A stretch of 64,000 bases of DNA from Planotetraspora phitsanulokensis (GCF_016863295.1 NZ_BOOP01000025.1:110065-174064), one strand, 5' to 3'; counted from the first letter of the stretch, positions 43,803 to 51,627 are shown. Numbers and translations: made by a program. The notes: generated by a model from the sequence alone, not told the origin.

Positions 43803-44630
43803 ATGAATGGCGGGAATCTACTGGGCGAATTCCTCCGCGCCAGGCGTTCGATCACAACCCCCGACCAGGTCGGACTGCCACAGGTGGGCCGCCGTCGGAC
43901 GTCGGGGTTGCGCCGCACCGAGGTGGCGCTGCTGGCCGGAGTGAGCGTCGACTACTACACCCGGCTGGAACAGGGCAGAGAACGCCATCCGTCCGATCAG
44001 GTGCTCTTGTCTGTGGCGGAAGCCCTCATGCTCGACGCCGAGGCCACCGAGCACCTCTACGAACTCGCGCGCGGCCGGCCACGCACGCGGGTGCCCGTCG
44101 ACCAGGTGGACGTGGTCAACCCGGGCGTGCTGCGGTTCGTGAAGGGCTGCGAACACGTATCAGCGCTCGTCATGAACGGCCGATTCGACGTGCTGGCCAG
44201 GAATTCGCTGGCTGAGGCCATCTACCAAGGGATGGAGCACGCCGACAACCTGCTCCGGCTGTCCTTCCTCAATCCCGCCGCGCCCGACTTCTACCCGGAT
44301 TGGGAAGAGCATTCATTGGTCAAGGTGGCTCATCTGCGCGCCGCAGCCGGGTCGGACCTCCACGATCCTGCGCTCGTCGAGCTGATCGAGGAGCTCTCGC
44401 TCGAAAGTGAGGAGTTCCGCCGGATGTGGGCTCGTCACGACGTACGCCCCGTGACCAGCGCGACCATCCGCTTTCGCCACCGCGACGTCGGTGATCTCCT
44501 GTTCGGCTATCACATCTTCACCATCGCGAGCGCCCCCAGCCAGCAGATCCTCATGTTCGAGGCCGAGCCGGGCACCAGGTCCGAGCGCGCTCTGGCCGAG
44601 CTGCGCGGCATCCACCTCAAGGGCAGATGA
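43803..44630 (+). CDS. XRE regulator with MmyB-like ligand-binding domain
   Basis: A 275-residue regulator. Residues 5-85 hold the HTH (LRRTEVALLAGVSVDYYTRL, EQGRERHPSDQVLLSVAEAL). Residues 100-272 form the MmyB-like PAS-type ligand domain (NPGVLRFVKGCEHVSALVMN, LSLESEEFRRMWARHDV). MmyB itself activates methylenomycin genes; relatives control nearby oxidoreductase or efflux genes and bind fatty-acid-like ligands. A close paralogue is at 52652 on the other strand, and the two bracket the integration zone. Confidence 0.9.
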   Translation: MNGGNLLGEFLRARRSITTPDQVGLPQVGRRRTSGLRRTEVALLAGVSVDYYTRLEQGRERHPSDQVLLSVAEALMLDAEATEHLYELARGRPRTRVPVDQVDVVNPGVLRFVKGCEHVSALVMNGRFDVLARNSLAEAIYQGMEHADNLLRLSFLNPAAPDFYPDWEEHSLVKVAHLRAAAGSDLHDPALVELIEELSLESEEFRRMWARHDVRPVTSATIRFRHRDVGDLLFGYHIFTIASAPSQQILMFEAEPGTRSERALAELRGIHLKGR

Positions 44631-44678
44631 CTCGCCCTGGGTGAGCCGTGACGGTCCTGGGATGAAGGGCACTGCCGC

Positions 44679-45581
44679 CTATTGACCGGCCTGACCGGCC
44701 GCTTCCTCCGTGGACAGCCACTGCTCGACCGAGGCGCTCAACTTCTCGCCCGTCTCGAGCACCGCCGCCAGGCCGGCGGTCGGGTTCGTGCCCGCCGCCT
44801 GGCCGAGGATCACCCCGAGCACCAGGTGGCGCCCCACACGGGAGGCCCACATCAGGTTGCCGCCCGCGGCGGTGCCGGAACCGGTCTTGATGCCGATGAC
44901 GCCGTGCCGGTTCAGCAGCGTGTTGGTGTTGGGAAACCTTCTCACCTCGCCGGGGACGGCGGTGTCGGCCTGGGCGACCACCTCGGCGAAGACCGGGTCG
45001 CGGATCGCCTGCTTGGCCAGTTTGAGCTGGTCGGCCGCAGTGCTGACGGTGCTGTCCTCATTGCCGCTGGCGCCTGTGTACCTGGTGTGCGTCATGCCCA
45101 GGCGGTCGGCGGCGGCGTTCATCCGCTCGACGAAGCGCTCCTGGGAACCGGCGTCCCAGCGGGCCAGGAGGCGGGCCACGTTGTTGCCCGAGGGCACCAG
45201 CATCAGTTCCAGCATGCGACGCAGGGGTATTCGCCGGTCCTCCTGGAGCGGAACGGTGGACTCCTGCGGCAGGTAGGACTCGTTGGCGGCGATATGGTCC
45301 ACCTTGATCAGCGGGCCGTCGTCGCCGGATCGCAGCGGGTGGCGGCTCAGGATGACGTAGGCGGTCATGACCTTGGTCACGCTGGCGATGGGCACCGGGG
45401 TCTGCTCCCCGCTGACGCCCAGGCTGCCCACACCCTCCACCTCGACCGCCGCCTGCCCTTCGCTCGGCCAGGACAGGGGCACGTCGGGCACAGCGGCTCC
45501 GGTGACGTACGGCGCGCCGGCGCAGCCGGACAAGGCACCCGCCAACAGGAGGAACATCAAGGAACGTCGCATGCGGCACAC
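44679..45581 (-). CDS. D-alanyl-D-alanine carboxypeptidase-type lipoprotein (S11/PBP5 family)
   Basis: A 300-residue penicillin-binding-type protein. The N-terminus RRSLMFLLLAGALSGC has a lipobox, so it is anchored by Cys20. The three active-site motifs are present: Ser67-x-x-Lys70 (IASVTK), Ser131-Gly-Asn (VPSGNN) and Lys232-Thr-Gly (GIKTGSG). It trims the pentapeptide of peptidoglycan outside the membrane. The start may be GTG 45581 or the ATG three codons later; no clear ribosome site is seen. The C-terminal amphipathic anchor of PBP5 is missing, replaced by the lipid anchor. Confidence 0.88.
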   Translation of the reverse strand: MCRMRRSLMFLLLAGALSGCAGAPYVTGAAVPDVPLSWPSEGQAAVEVEGVGSLGVSGEQTPVPIASVTKVMTAYVILSRHPLRSGDDGPLIKVDHIAANESYLPQESTVPLQEDRRIPLRRMLELMLVPSGNNVARLLARWDAGSQERFVERMNAAADRLGMTHTRYTGASGNEDSTVSTAADQLKLAKQAIRDPVFAEVVAQADTAVPGEVRRFPNTNTLLNRHGVIGIKTGSGTAAGGNLMWASRVGRHLVLGVILGQAAGTNPTAGLAAVLETGEKLSASVEQWLSTEEAAGQAGQ

Positions 45582-45719
45582 GTTGCGTCATCGACGTGTT
45601 CGTCTGGCCGTGACCGTGTCTCCGCGCACGCTTGACCGTGTATCAATCGCGTATCAGCGACAGCGCCAAGGGTGGCGAGCGACGACAGCGCCTCTGCCTG
45701 AGGGGCGTCGGACAGGGCC

Positions 45720-45808
45720 ATGGCGGCGCCCATGACCGTGCGAACGAGGGCTCCCGTGATGGATCAGCTCTTTGATCGGAACCCGGAGCCGTGGTCTCAC
45801 TCAGTTAG
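45720..45808 (+). pseudogene. Possible integrase 3' fragment
   Basis: A short frame ending VMDQLFDRNPEPWSHS resembles the C-terminal tail of the integrase relic that ends at 48368 ([17 protein letters not shown]). At the DNA level 45781-45808 and 48343-48368 share GAGCCGTGGTC and CAGTTAG with a two-base length difference. The rest of the gene is absent. It may mark the far edge of a decayed element. Confidence 0.35.
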
Positions 45809-45812
45809 GCAC

Positions 45813-46196
45813 TCACTCGGCGGCGCGCAGCGTATGCGCCTGGTCCAGAAGGTGGATCAGGCGAAGCATGCGGGGCGGCATGGCGCTCAGTCGAGCCGAG
45901 CCGTCGGAGCATAGGCGGATCAGCATGCGCAGGCCGGCGAGATCGATGAAGTCGAGCTGGGCGGTGTCGATGACTAGGACGTTCTCGCTTCGTTTGGCGT
46001 GCGCCAGAGTCTCGGCGACGGCTGGGGCGTTGCTAGCGTCCAGTTCGCCGACCAGCCGGATGAGGCCCGTGCGTGGGCTGTAGGTGACGCGGAGGTAACG
46101 ATCGAGGTAGAGCACGGCGTCGACTCGGTCGGAGGCACCCCGGCCGTTTGGTATGGAGTCTTCACGGTTCGTAGTCACCGATGCCCCCGAGCCCAT
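45813..46196 (-). CDS. STAS-domain anti-sigma factor antagonist
   Basis: A 127-residue protein (from ATG 46196; the frame is open to 46301) with a STAS domain at about 30-125: GLIRLVGELDASNAPAVAET, then NVLVIDTAQLDFIDLAGLRM. The phosphorylatable residue in FIDLAGLR is usually Ser/Thr before the Gly-Leu; here it is Ala (DLAGL), so control by phosphorylation is doubtful. It would bind an RsbW-like anti-sigma kinase such as the ones at 39699 or 54783. It is divergent from the winged-helix gene at 46448. Confidence 0.85.
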   Translation of the reverse strand: MGSGASVTTNREDSIPNGRGASDRVDAVLYLDRYLRVTYSPRTGLIRLVGELDASNAPAVAETLAHAKRSENVLVIDTAQLDFIDLAGLRMLIRLCSDGSARLSAMPPRMLRLIHLLDQAHTLRAAE

Positions 46197-46349
46197 GTCG
46201 CTGACGGTTGGGTTCCGCACGTCGCCACGACTCTGTGAACTGTCCTGGACGGGTAGACGCTGCACGACCGGCACGTGACCCGCTGGCGCTTCCACGGCCA
46301 CGCCCTGGCTGACTTTGGCGGCCTCACTCTAACACCAGAACAAACATAT

Positions 46350-46379
46350 CCGAAAGATGCTTCCGGTATCTTTCTTCGG
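46350..46379. promoter_or_regulatory. Imperfect inverted repeat between STAS and winged-helix genes
   Basis: CCGAAAGAT (46350-46358) and ATCTTTCTTCGG (46368-46379) form an interrupted inverted repeat in an AT-rich gap between two divergent genes. It may be the operator of the winged-helix protein at 46448. Confidence 0.35.
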
Positions 46380-46447
46380 GAATCGTTGATCGGATATCGT
46401 GGACGTTCCACAGGTAGCGACTCATGCTGTTGGCCGAGAGGTGTGAC

Positions 46448-46789
46448 ATGGCCGCGGATAGCCCCGATGCCCGTTCGTCCTCGTGGACCTTCCTGACCCA
46501 TCACGCCCGGGTCCTGCTGGAGATCGCTCGCGACCCGGAAGCGCGACTCCGAGACATCGCGGATGCCATCGGCATCACCGAGCGGGCGGTGCAGGGCATC
46601 GTGACCGACCTACGGGAGGCCGGTTATCTGACTCGCTCCAAGGTGGGGCGCCGCAACCGCTACGAGATCAATCCTGACCAGCGCTTCCGCTATCCAACTG
46701 AAGCGGATCTGCCCATTGGCGTTCTTCTGGATCTGTTTGCCGAGCACGACCTGGAGGCGAGGCCGTTGTCCCCGTCCACGACAACCTGA
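46448..46789 (+). CDS. Winged-helix transcriptional regulator (MarR/ArsR-like)
   Basis: A 113-residue protein. The winged helix is SWTFLTHHARVLLEIARDPE, then ARLRDIADAIGITERAVQGI and VTDLREAGYLTRSKVGRRNR YEI, which includes the recognition helix and beta wing. The ATG at 46448 has GAGAGG six bases upstream and is preferred over ATG 46424. It is divergent from the STAS gene and may control it. Confidence 0.88.
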   Translation: MAADSPDARSSSWTFLTHHARVLLEIARDPEARLRDIADAIGITERAVQGIVTDLREAGYLTRSKVGRRNRYEINPDQRFRYPTEADLPIGVLLDLFAEHDLEARPLSPSTTT

Positions 46790-46906
46790 GCTGGGATTTT
46801 ATGTTCTAAGCCGCCAACAGTTTCGGAGATCTTCTCGCGCTGCGCAGACATGGAGACGGAGCGGGGTTGCACCTCTCCTCCCCGGTGAGAGCGGCCATCG
46901 CCACCC

Positions 46907-47467
46907 CTATCCGCCCCGGGTCACGGTCGGATGGGACAGCGACTCAATCTGAGCTTCCATTGAGCCGACGACGGCGTTGAGCCCATCATTGACAAGCTGC
47001 GCGACCGCGTCACCGGAGACATGAGGCTGCGACGTCTCTCCAGATATCCTGATCAGCATCCTGGTGGGGGTGCAGAACAGGTACACCTTGGTGCTGTAGG
47101 CACTGCTCGCCGCCGGCTCCACCGGTCCCGAGAATCCCTCTGGCCGCTCCAAGTGCCCCTCGGACTTGGTCAGGTCGACGTACATGCTCACATCGGTGTG
47201 GACACTCCACTCGGCGCTGGACAGCCCGCACAGGCCGGAGGAGTTAATCCACGCAAGCATGTCGTAGGAACCGACCTTGATCTGTGCCAGGGCTCGCTCC
47301 GCCTCGTCGGGTAGCCCCGGGTTGTCGGTTAGACCCTTCAGCTTGATCAGCGGCCACTGGGCCGGGTCCTTCAGCAGCGGGTTTGCGGGTGGCGCTGGCG
47401 TGGAGCAGGCGCCAAGGGCCAGTAACGCCAAGAATGTTGTCGCGGCACGCGGCAGACGATCGATCAC
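46907..47467 (-). CDS. Putative lipoprotein of unknown function
   Basis: A 186-residue protein with a lipoprotein signal peptide (PRAATTFLALLALGAC, acylated Cys21) followed by Pro-rich sequence and a soluble domain (DMLAWINSSGLCGLSSAEWS, VYLFCTPTRMLIRIS). Two Cys in the mature domain could form a disulfide. Similar short lipoproteins occur in actinobacteria but I do not recognise the family. It lies between the winged-helix gene and decayed sequence. Confidence 0.75.
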   Translation of the reverse strand: MIDRLPRAATTFLALLALGACSTPAPPANPLLKDPAQWPLIKLKGLTDNPGLPDEAERALAQIKVGSYDMLAWINSSGLCGLSSAEWSVHTDVSMYVDLTKSEGHLERPEGFSGPVEPAASSAYSTKVYLFCTPTRMLIRISGETSQPHVSGDAVAQLVNDGLNAVVGSMEAQIESLSHPTVTRGG

Positions 47468-47964
47468 TGTGGTTCCCCCGTTCGTGCCTAAAAGTTGATC
47501 TTCAGTTTAGACACCTCGGCTGGCACGCAAAGACACCATCCGCCTTTGGGTGGATGGAGAACCAGGGCGAAAGGGTCGGCGAGGGAACCGCTCCGCCGCG
47601 AATCCGCTTGCAGCGCCGCCCTTTCAGAGATGATCATCTCTTTGACCAGGCAATACAGCCCTCAACGTCCCTTGTCGACTTCCGGCGCTTTACGGCCTCG
47701 GACGGAACCAGAACGGAACTGAGGCCCCCTCCGACCGGTTCGGTGAGCAGGTTGCGGGTCGTGTCTCTCCTCGCCCGAGAACCGCTCCCCATGAGGATTG
47801 GCGGGTGGCCCAGAGAGCTTCGCCGATCTTGGCAGCGGCAACGACAAGCTGTATGGCGGGCCCGGCAAGGACAGGCTCTCCGGCGGCACCGGCAGGGATG
47901 ACGGTTCTCACCGCCCAGGGAACCGCCCGGTTACCCGCTCGGTTTCCTGGGCGCGGACCGAGCT
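47468..47964. other. Decayed region without intact gene
   Basis: About 500 bases with no intact gene. Codon bias is irregular, in contrast to the flanking core genome. Its only recognisable content is the RTX-repeat fragment at 47819-47902 and the upstream part of the integrase relic that starts near 47965. Confidence 0.6.
47819..47902 (+). pseudogene. Fragment of an RTX (hemolysin-type calcium-binding repeat) protein
   Basis: A 28-codon stretch reads FADLGSGNDKLYGGPGKDRL then SGGTGRDD, containing three consecutive GGxGxDxL-type calcium-binding nonapeptide repeats. There is no start codon, signal or rest of a gene. This is a relic of a secreted RTX-type protein. Confidence 0.7.
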
Positions 47965-48368
47965 CATGTGATTCCCGCCCTGGGTGCTCGGAATCTGCGC
48001 GATTTGACTGCAGACGACGTGGACAAGTGGCTGGCGGAAAAGGCCAAGACGCTCAGCACCCGTACCTTGCAGGTCCTTCGATCCTGTCTGGATCGAGCGG
48101 TCAAGCGGGCGATGGCGCGCGACAAGGTCAAGCGGAATGTGGTTCAGCTGTGCGCGGTACCAGCGGGGAGACATGGCCGGCCGTCGAAGGCGCTGACCCT
48201 CGTCCAGGCCGCTGCCCTGCTCAAGGCTGCGGAGGGCACGGGCATGCGCGCTTTACAGCCGTCACGGAAGCGGTGTACCGGAAGCAGATCCGGCCGGTCC
48301 TGCAAGGGGGAGTAATGGCCGTGGACCGCATCTTCGGGGATGACCCTGAGCCGTGGTCACCCAGTTAG
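47965..48368 (+). pseudogene. Tyrosine integrase relic, catalytic domain deleted
   Basis: The frame from GTG 47968 encodes part of a phage-type integrase core-binding domain: IPALGARNLRDLTADDVDKW, then LAEKAKTLSTRTLQVLRSCL and HGRPSKALTLVQAAALLKAA. After GTGM near 48245 the frame changes and resumes as the integrase C-terminal end, FTAVTEAVYRKQIRPVLQGG then [18 protein letters not shown], stopping at 48368. The catalytic domain with its Arg, His and Tyr residues is missing. The gene ends 56 bases from the 3' end of tRNA-Pro, the typical position of an integrase beside its att site. Confidence 0.8.
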
Positions 48369-48376
48369 TCACGCAG

Positions 48377-48407
48377 AAGGCCACTCCCGATCTTGGAGAG
48401 TGGCCTT
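48377..48407 (-). terminator. Terminator of tRNA-Pro
   Basis: AAGGCCACTC (48377-48386) and GAGTGGCCTT (48398-48407) form a perfect 10-base-pair stem just past the 3' end of tRNA-Pro. The same hairpin could stop the integrase relic from the other side. Confidence 0.75.
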
Positions 48408-48423
48408 CCTGCTGTTCAGAGAG

Positions 48424-48497
48424 TCGGGGCGACAGGATTTGAACCTGCGACTTCTTGCTCCCAAAGCAAGCGCGCTACCAAGCTGCGCCACGCCCCG
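48424..48497 (-). tRNA. tRNA-Pro(UGG)
   Basis: On the minus strand the acceptor arms CGGGGCG and CGCCCCG pair over seven bases, with discriminator A. The anticodon loop TTTGGGA gives anticodon TGG, and GGTTCAAATCC forms the T arm. The gene is 74 bases long with no encoded CCA. It lies beside the eroded integrase and is divergent from tRNA-Gly. Confidence 0.95.
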
Positions 48498-48586
48498 TCT
48501 CGTCGGTTACGCGAGCGCTCGGATACTCCGGTACGCTTACGCCCTGACGACCGGATGAAGTCTAAACCAGATGAAGACCGGCGTGC

Positions 48587-48657
48587 GCGGACGTAGCTCA
48601 ATGGTAGAGCCCCAGTCTTCCAAACTGGCTACGCGGGTTCGATTCCCGTCGTCCGCT
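48587..48657 (+). tRNA. tRNA-Gly(UCC)
   Basis: The acceptor arms GCGGACG and CGTCCGC pair fully. The D arm is AGCTCAATGGTAGAGC, the anticodon loop CTTCCAA gives TCC, and the T arm is GGGTTCGATTCCC. The gene is 71 bases long with no encoded CCA. Its 3' half is repeated at 51523 and 52555, showing use as an integration site. Confidence 0.96.
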
Positions 48658-48660
48658 CTC
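48614..48660 (+). repeat. att copy 1, tRNA-Gly 3' part
   Basis: The native copy of the repeated segment. It begins AGTCTTCCAAACTGG in the anticodon stem and runs three bases past the tRNA end. 47 bases are identical to copy 3, and 44 (48617-48660) to copy 2. Confidence 0.92.
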
Positions 48661-48666
48661 ACAACG

Positions 48667-48703
48667 AAAGGCCAGGTCACCCCACCCGGGGAGCCTGGCC
48701 TTT
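48667..48703 (+). terminator. Terminator of tRNA-Gly
   Basis: AAAGGCCAGG (48667-48676) and CCTGGCCTTT (48694-48703) form a perfect 10-base-pair stem with a T-run. The same hairpin, slightly changed, follows att copies 2 and 3. Confidence 0.85.
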
Positions 48704-48719
48704 GTGGTCTCCGCACGAT

Positions 48720-48985
48720 CTAATAAATCTTCCGTGCCCGTTGCGTGCCCGATGGCTCGTCTTTGTTCCCGTCCAGCGCAACCTTGAAAGCTTCCCCGAA
48801 TGCCTGAGCGATGGCCCTGTCCCGGTCCTGGGTCGCGTGCTGATAGATCAGCGCCGCCCGTGTGGAGGCGTGTCCCATCCGGGTCATCAGCTCTTGAGGC
48901 TTGCTCCGTTGGCTGCTGCGAGGGTGTTGCCCACATGCCGGAGATCATGAAAGCTGTCCGCGTGCTTGACGCCCTGCATGACGGC
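48720..48985 (-). pseudogene. Tyrosine integrase C-terminal relic 1
   Basis: The minus strand encodes GVKHADSFHDLRHVGNTLAA and ANGASLK, then after a one-base deletion near 48893 ELMTRMGHASTRAALIYQHA and TQDRDRAIAQAFGEAF. These carry the catalytic HxxR-type Arg, the second His and the nucleophile Tyr (LIYQHAT) of a tyrosine recombinase. The N-terminal two thirds are gone. It reads toward the tRNA-Gly att site, as in an integrative element. Confidence 0.85.
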
Positions 48986-49184
48986 AAACCCGCTGTGCGT
49001 CAACACAACGGGATCAAGGTCGTCTGACGAAGTGAACGAACCCCGTCCAGCCCTGTCTTACCTCGGCTGATGCTTTACATGATCACGGCGAGACTGGCGA
49101 CACTTCCTCTTCTACCGATGAGCGGATGTCGAGGGCGCAGTGCGACGGGATAGCGGACCAGGCTGACTGCTAGCGTTCCGCCAT

Positions 49185-49769
49185 ATGAAGAGCGATGACG
49201 AGATCCTGGAGATGGTTCGCCAAGATCAAGGTCTCGCCGAACTGCTGTGGGAGGTCTGCGAGTTTGACCTCTCGCGTGGTGATCATGGCGAACCTGTTCG
49301 GCTCTCGTCTGGGCATGCCCTGGAGGCCGTAGCAGGAGACTTCACTGGCGGCACGTTCTTCCTCTGCGGTGAACGCCGCTCGATCCGTCCGGTCTTGTAT
49401 GCCAGCTCCGAAGGGGAGGCCGGACTTATCGGCCATAGCCTTGCCGAAGCGCTGGAGGTCATGATCGGGCTACCGTCCTGGCGGGACTGCCTTAAGTTTT
49501 CCGACGGCGGAGATCTGGTGACTATGCACGCCGCTGCGGAGCACCTGGAGCACGACGAGCTGAGAGACCAACCGGAGCTTGGTGCTCAGCGCGTCCAACT
49601 CGCGATAGCACTGTCGTTGGACCTGGCGACTGTCCCGCTGCTGCTGGCGCGCCTGCGTGACGCGGTGGCCGGCACTACACCTGACTTTCTCCTCACCGTC
49701 GAAACTGGTGAGGAGTATGGGTCGCTGTTTGGGCCATGGCTGCCCAGCCGCAATCGCGCCTGGAGTTGA
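49185..49769 (+). CDS. Hypothetical protein, island cargo
   Basis: A 194-residue cytoplasmic protein. The central region GDFTGGTFFLCGERRSIRPV and LYASSEGEAGLIGHSLAEAL, followed by GLPSWRDCLKFS, is a conserved-looking pattern in actinobacterial proteins found near toxin or immunity-type genes (SUKH-like context), but I cannot name the family with confidence. It sits inside the first tRNA-Gly insertion next to a barstar-like gene. ATG 49185. Confidence 0.7.
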   Translation: MKSDDEILEMVRQDQGLAELLWEVCEFDLSRGDHGEPVRLSSGHALEAVAGDFTGGTFFLCGERRSIRPVLYASSEGEAGLIGHSLAEALEVMIGLPSWRDCLKFSDGGDLVTMHAAAEHLEHDELRDQPELGAQRVQLAIALSLDLATVPLLLARLRDAVAGTTPDFLLTVETGEEYGSLFGPWLPSRNRAWS

Positions 49770-49942
49770 GAACCTCTGCCACTGCTAACGGCCAAGACGT
49801 CAAGATCAGGTGCGCCCTGACGGCTCGGGCTGAAGCTCTTGGCAGCGGGAGCGGCATACGTCCGCTCATGGCCGATGAGCGGGTGTCGCTGCGCCTCGAC
49901 AAGGTACGGTCCGTCAGCCGTGGGATCCGCGCCGCCCAGTAA

Positions 49943-50345
49943 CTAGACCAACTCCAAGAGGACGCCGTCTTCGGACTCGTTACCGCCTGGGCCGTGGTCG
50001 CGGATGATTTCGACGACATCGTCGAACAGGGTCGGACCCTCGCTGCGCCGCGCGCTGCTGATCCTGGCCTCGATATTCGAACGCTTCGACGGATGGCAGG
50101 TGAGGAGAAGCCCCTCCAGCCATAGGGTTGTCGCTTCGTAGCCGAGCGCGGCCTGAGATGAGCCAGAGTTGAGCCACCGCAGCACCCCACCCGTTCTCGG
50201 GCGTCCCGAACCCCCCTCGGAGAATGTCGTTGAAGGCATCCAGATTTCCCCGCCAGGTGTAGTTGTAGAGCAGCCGCGAGACGACTCGGCCAGGTTCGCA
50301 GAGAGGGCAAATTCGGTCATACGCGACCTTGACCGCCGGAAACAT
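49943..50345 (-). pseudogene. Barstar-like gene with a single-base frameshift
   Basis: From ATG 50345 the product starts MFPAVKVAYDRICPLCEPGR and reaches TWRGNLDAFNDILRGGFGTP ENGW. An extra G in a G4 run (50185-50188 as CCCC on the plus strand) shifts the frame. The next frame continues as VLRWLNSGSSQAALGYEATT and ends SEGPTLFDDVVEIIRDHGPG and EDGVLLELV. The joined protein resembles actinobacterial barstar-like (RNase inhibitor fold) proteins. No barnase gene is beside it. Programmed frameshifting or a sequencing error are alternatives to decay. Confidence 0.65.
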
Positions 50346-50431
50346 GCGACGGATGATCCTACCGGTCCCCCTGACGATCTCTAATGGCCGTCTATTGGGG
50401 CTACCCACGACAAGCAGATGGGGGAATGCTC

Positions 50432-50593
50432 ATGCGCCGACTCGTCTCGACCGCGCTTCGTCTGGCTCTACCGTTCGCCTTACTCGTAGCGGTATTCGGA
50501 CCCGCTTCGCCCTCCAGCGCCTCGACCATGAACGAGGTGAACCACAACGTGGTGAACCACAACGTAATCGCGGGTGGCCCGCCTCGTATATGA
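50432..50593 (+). CDS. Small secreted peptide with NHN repeats
   Basis: A 53-residue ORF: MRRLVSTALRLALPFALLVA then VFGPASPSSAS, a clear Sec signal peptide with an AxA-type (SSAS) cleavage region, and then STMNEVNHNVVNHNVIAGG PPRI. The mature peptide, about 22 residues, has two NHNV repeats. GGGGA lies seven bases before ATG 50432. The upstream ATGs at 50384 and 50426 are possible but extend a less typical signal. The function is unknown; the His and Asn repeats could bind a metal. It is followed by a coupled second ORF and a strong terminator. Confidence 0.65.
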   Translation: MRRLVSTALRLALPFALLVAVFGPASPSSASTMNEVNHNVVNHNVIAGGPPRI

Positions 50594-50643
50594 ACGAGGT
50601 GAACCACAACCAAATCGGCCCGCTAGGCCGGCCCCAGCACTAG
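50590..50643 (+). CDS. 17-residue ORF coupled to the NHN peptide gene
   Basis: The ATG at 50590 overlaps the TGA of the preceding gene as ATGA. The product, MNEVNHNQIGPLGRPQH, repeats the MNEVNHN found in the mature part of the upstream peptide, and the underlying DNA (AACGAGGTGAACCACAAC) is a direct duplication. There is no signal peptide. It may be a translated second peptide or the remnant of a longer repeat protein. Confidence 0.4.
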   Translation: MNEVNHNQIGPLGRPQH

Positions 50644-50652
50644 GCACCCTGG

Positions 50653-50686
50653 AGACCCCGGTTCGTACCAGCGAGCCGGGGTCTTT
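50653..50686 (+). terminator. Terminator after the NHN peptide genes
   Basis: AGACCCCGG (50653-50661) and CCGGGGTCT (50676-50684) form a perfect nine-base-pair stem followed by TTT. It lies ten bases past the stop of the 17-residue ORF and supports this being a distinct transcript. Confidence 0.8.
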
Positions 50687-50863
50687 AACTCGCGGGCAAA
50701 GACGTCAACACCAACAGAATCTCGGAGGCGGCGTCGGGCTGGTCGAAGATGGTGCGGACCAAGGTTGCGGTGAACGGCTGCGCCGAGCGAGGCACGACCT
50801 CGGCCAGCGTCTGGTTCGGCCGGAGACCAAGCGCGCGATCCCGCGATCACCAGCAACTGCCTT

Positions 50864-51349
50864 TCAGCGGTCGACGTCGCTCGATGGGCGCAGCGCGGTC
50901 AGGAGGCTTTCGAGCTGGCCCCATGCCCGTGCGCTGGCAATGTGATCGATGTAATCGCGAGACTCGACGATGAGCCCGTCGCGAATACGGAGAACGAAGA
51001 CACAGGGCACGGTGAACGCCTCTCCTGTCTCGTCCACGTGCCCCTGGTAAGCGAACTCGGCGACGATCACCTCCGGATCAGCGGTGTCGTGGATGATGAT
51101 GTTGACCGGCTTACGGTTCAGCGTCCGGGCAAACGGCGGCGGCGCGGTGAAGTGCTCGTGCAGTTCGCTACGGCTCAGCAGCGGCGGCGGGTTGAGCGGG
51201 TGAAACGGGTGGGTGACATGGGTCTGTTCGGCATAGAGGTCGGCCAAATTTTCGTACGGCCCTTCACAGACCCCATTCACCAGGCGGAGAAACACGTCAC
51301 GCGGGCTACTGTGACCATCGCCGCCGTCCGGATCGGCTCGGGAATCCAT
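50864..51349 (-). CDS. NTF2-like (SnoaL-type) protein
   Basis: A 161-residue protein with the cone-shaped NTF2 fold: DVFLRLVNGVCEGPYENLAD then LYAEQTHVTHPFHP, followed by PEVIVAEFAYQGHVDETGEA and VFVLRIRDGLIVESRDYIDH. Such proteins bind small hydrophobic molecules and act as isomerases, cyclases or simple binders. I chose ATG 51349, with AGGTGAGG three bases upstream. It is the last gene in the first tRNA-Gly insertion. Confidence 0.85.
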   Translation of the reverse strand: MDSRADPDGGDGHSSPRDVFLRLVNGVCEGPYENLADLYAEQTHVTHPFHPLNPPPLLSRSELHEHFTAPPPFARTLNRKPVNIIIHDTADPEVIVAEFAYQGHVDETGEAFTVPCVFVLRIRDGLIVESRDYIDHIASARAWGQLESLLTALRPSSDVDR

Positions 51350-51522
51350 GGACCTCACCTTATCGATTTCCACCTCGACAACTACCCGCACCGGCGCCTC
51401 TTGCCCGTGCCCGTCGCGTGCCCGTCAGCACGGTGACTCACGGCAAGCCACGGAAAGCCATGAGCGAAACGATTAGGCGCGTGACCAGCGTCGCAGCAGG
51501 CTAGACGATCGCGTACCGAAAC

Positions 51523-51614
51523 CTTCCAAACTGGCTACGCGGGTTCGATTCCCGTCGTCCGCTCTCAACGTGAAAGGCCAGGTCATCCCGTACAGGAAGC
51601 CTGGCCTTCGTGAT
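51523..51614 (+). repeat. att copy 2 with duplicated terminator
   Basis: Bases 51523-51566 copy the tRNA-Gly 3' part exactly. The following 48 bases repeat the tRNA terminator with small changes and are almost identical to copy 3. It is the boundary between the two insertions. No tRNA 5' half is present. Confidence 0.92.
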
Positions 51615-51627
51615 CTCCGCCCGCTCT

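Noticed and set aside
50697..50863. Possible coding fragment after the NHN peptide genes
   Set aside because: A frame with NRISEAASGWSKMVRTKVAV reads smoothly for a short distance, but no start, domain or homologue could be recognised.
51523..51566. Second and third tRNA-Gly genes
   Set aside because: Copies at 51523 and 52555 contain only the anticodon-loop-to-3' part; the acceptor 5' strand and D arm are missing, so they are att scars.
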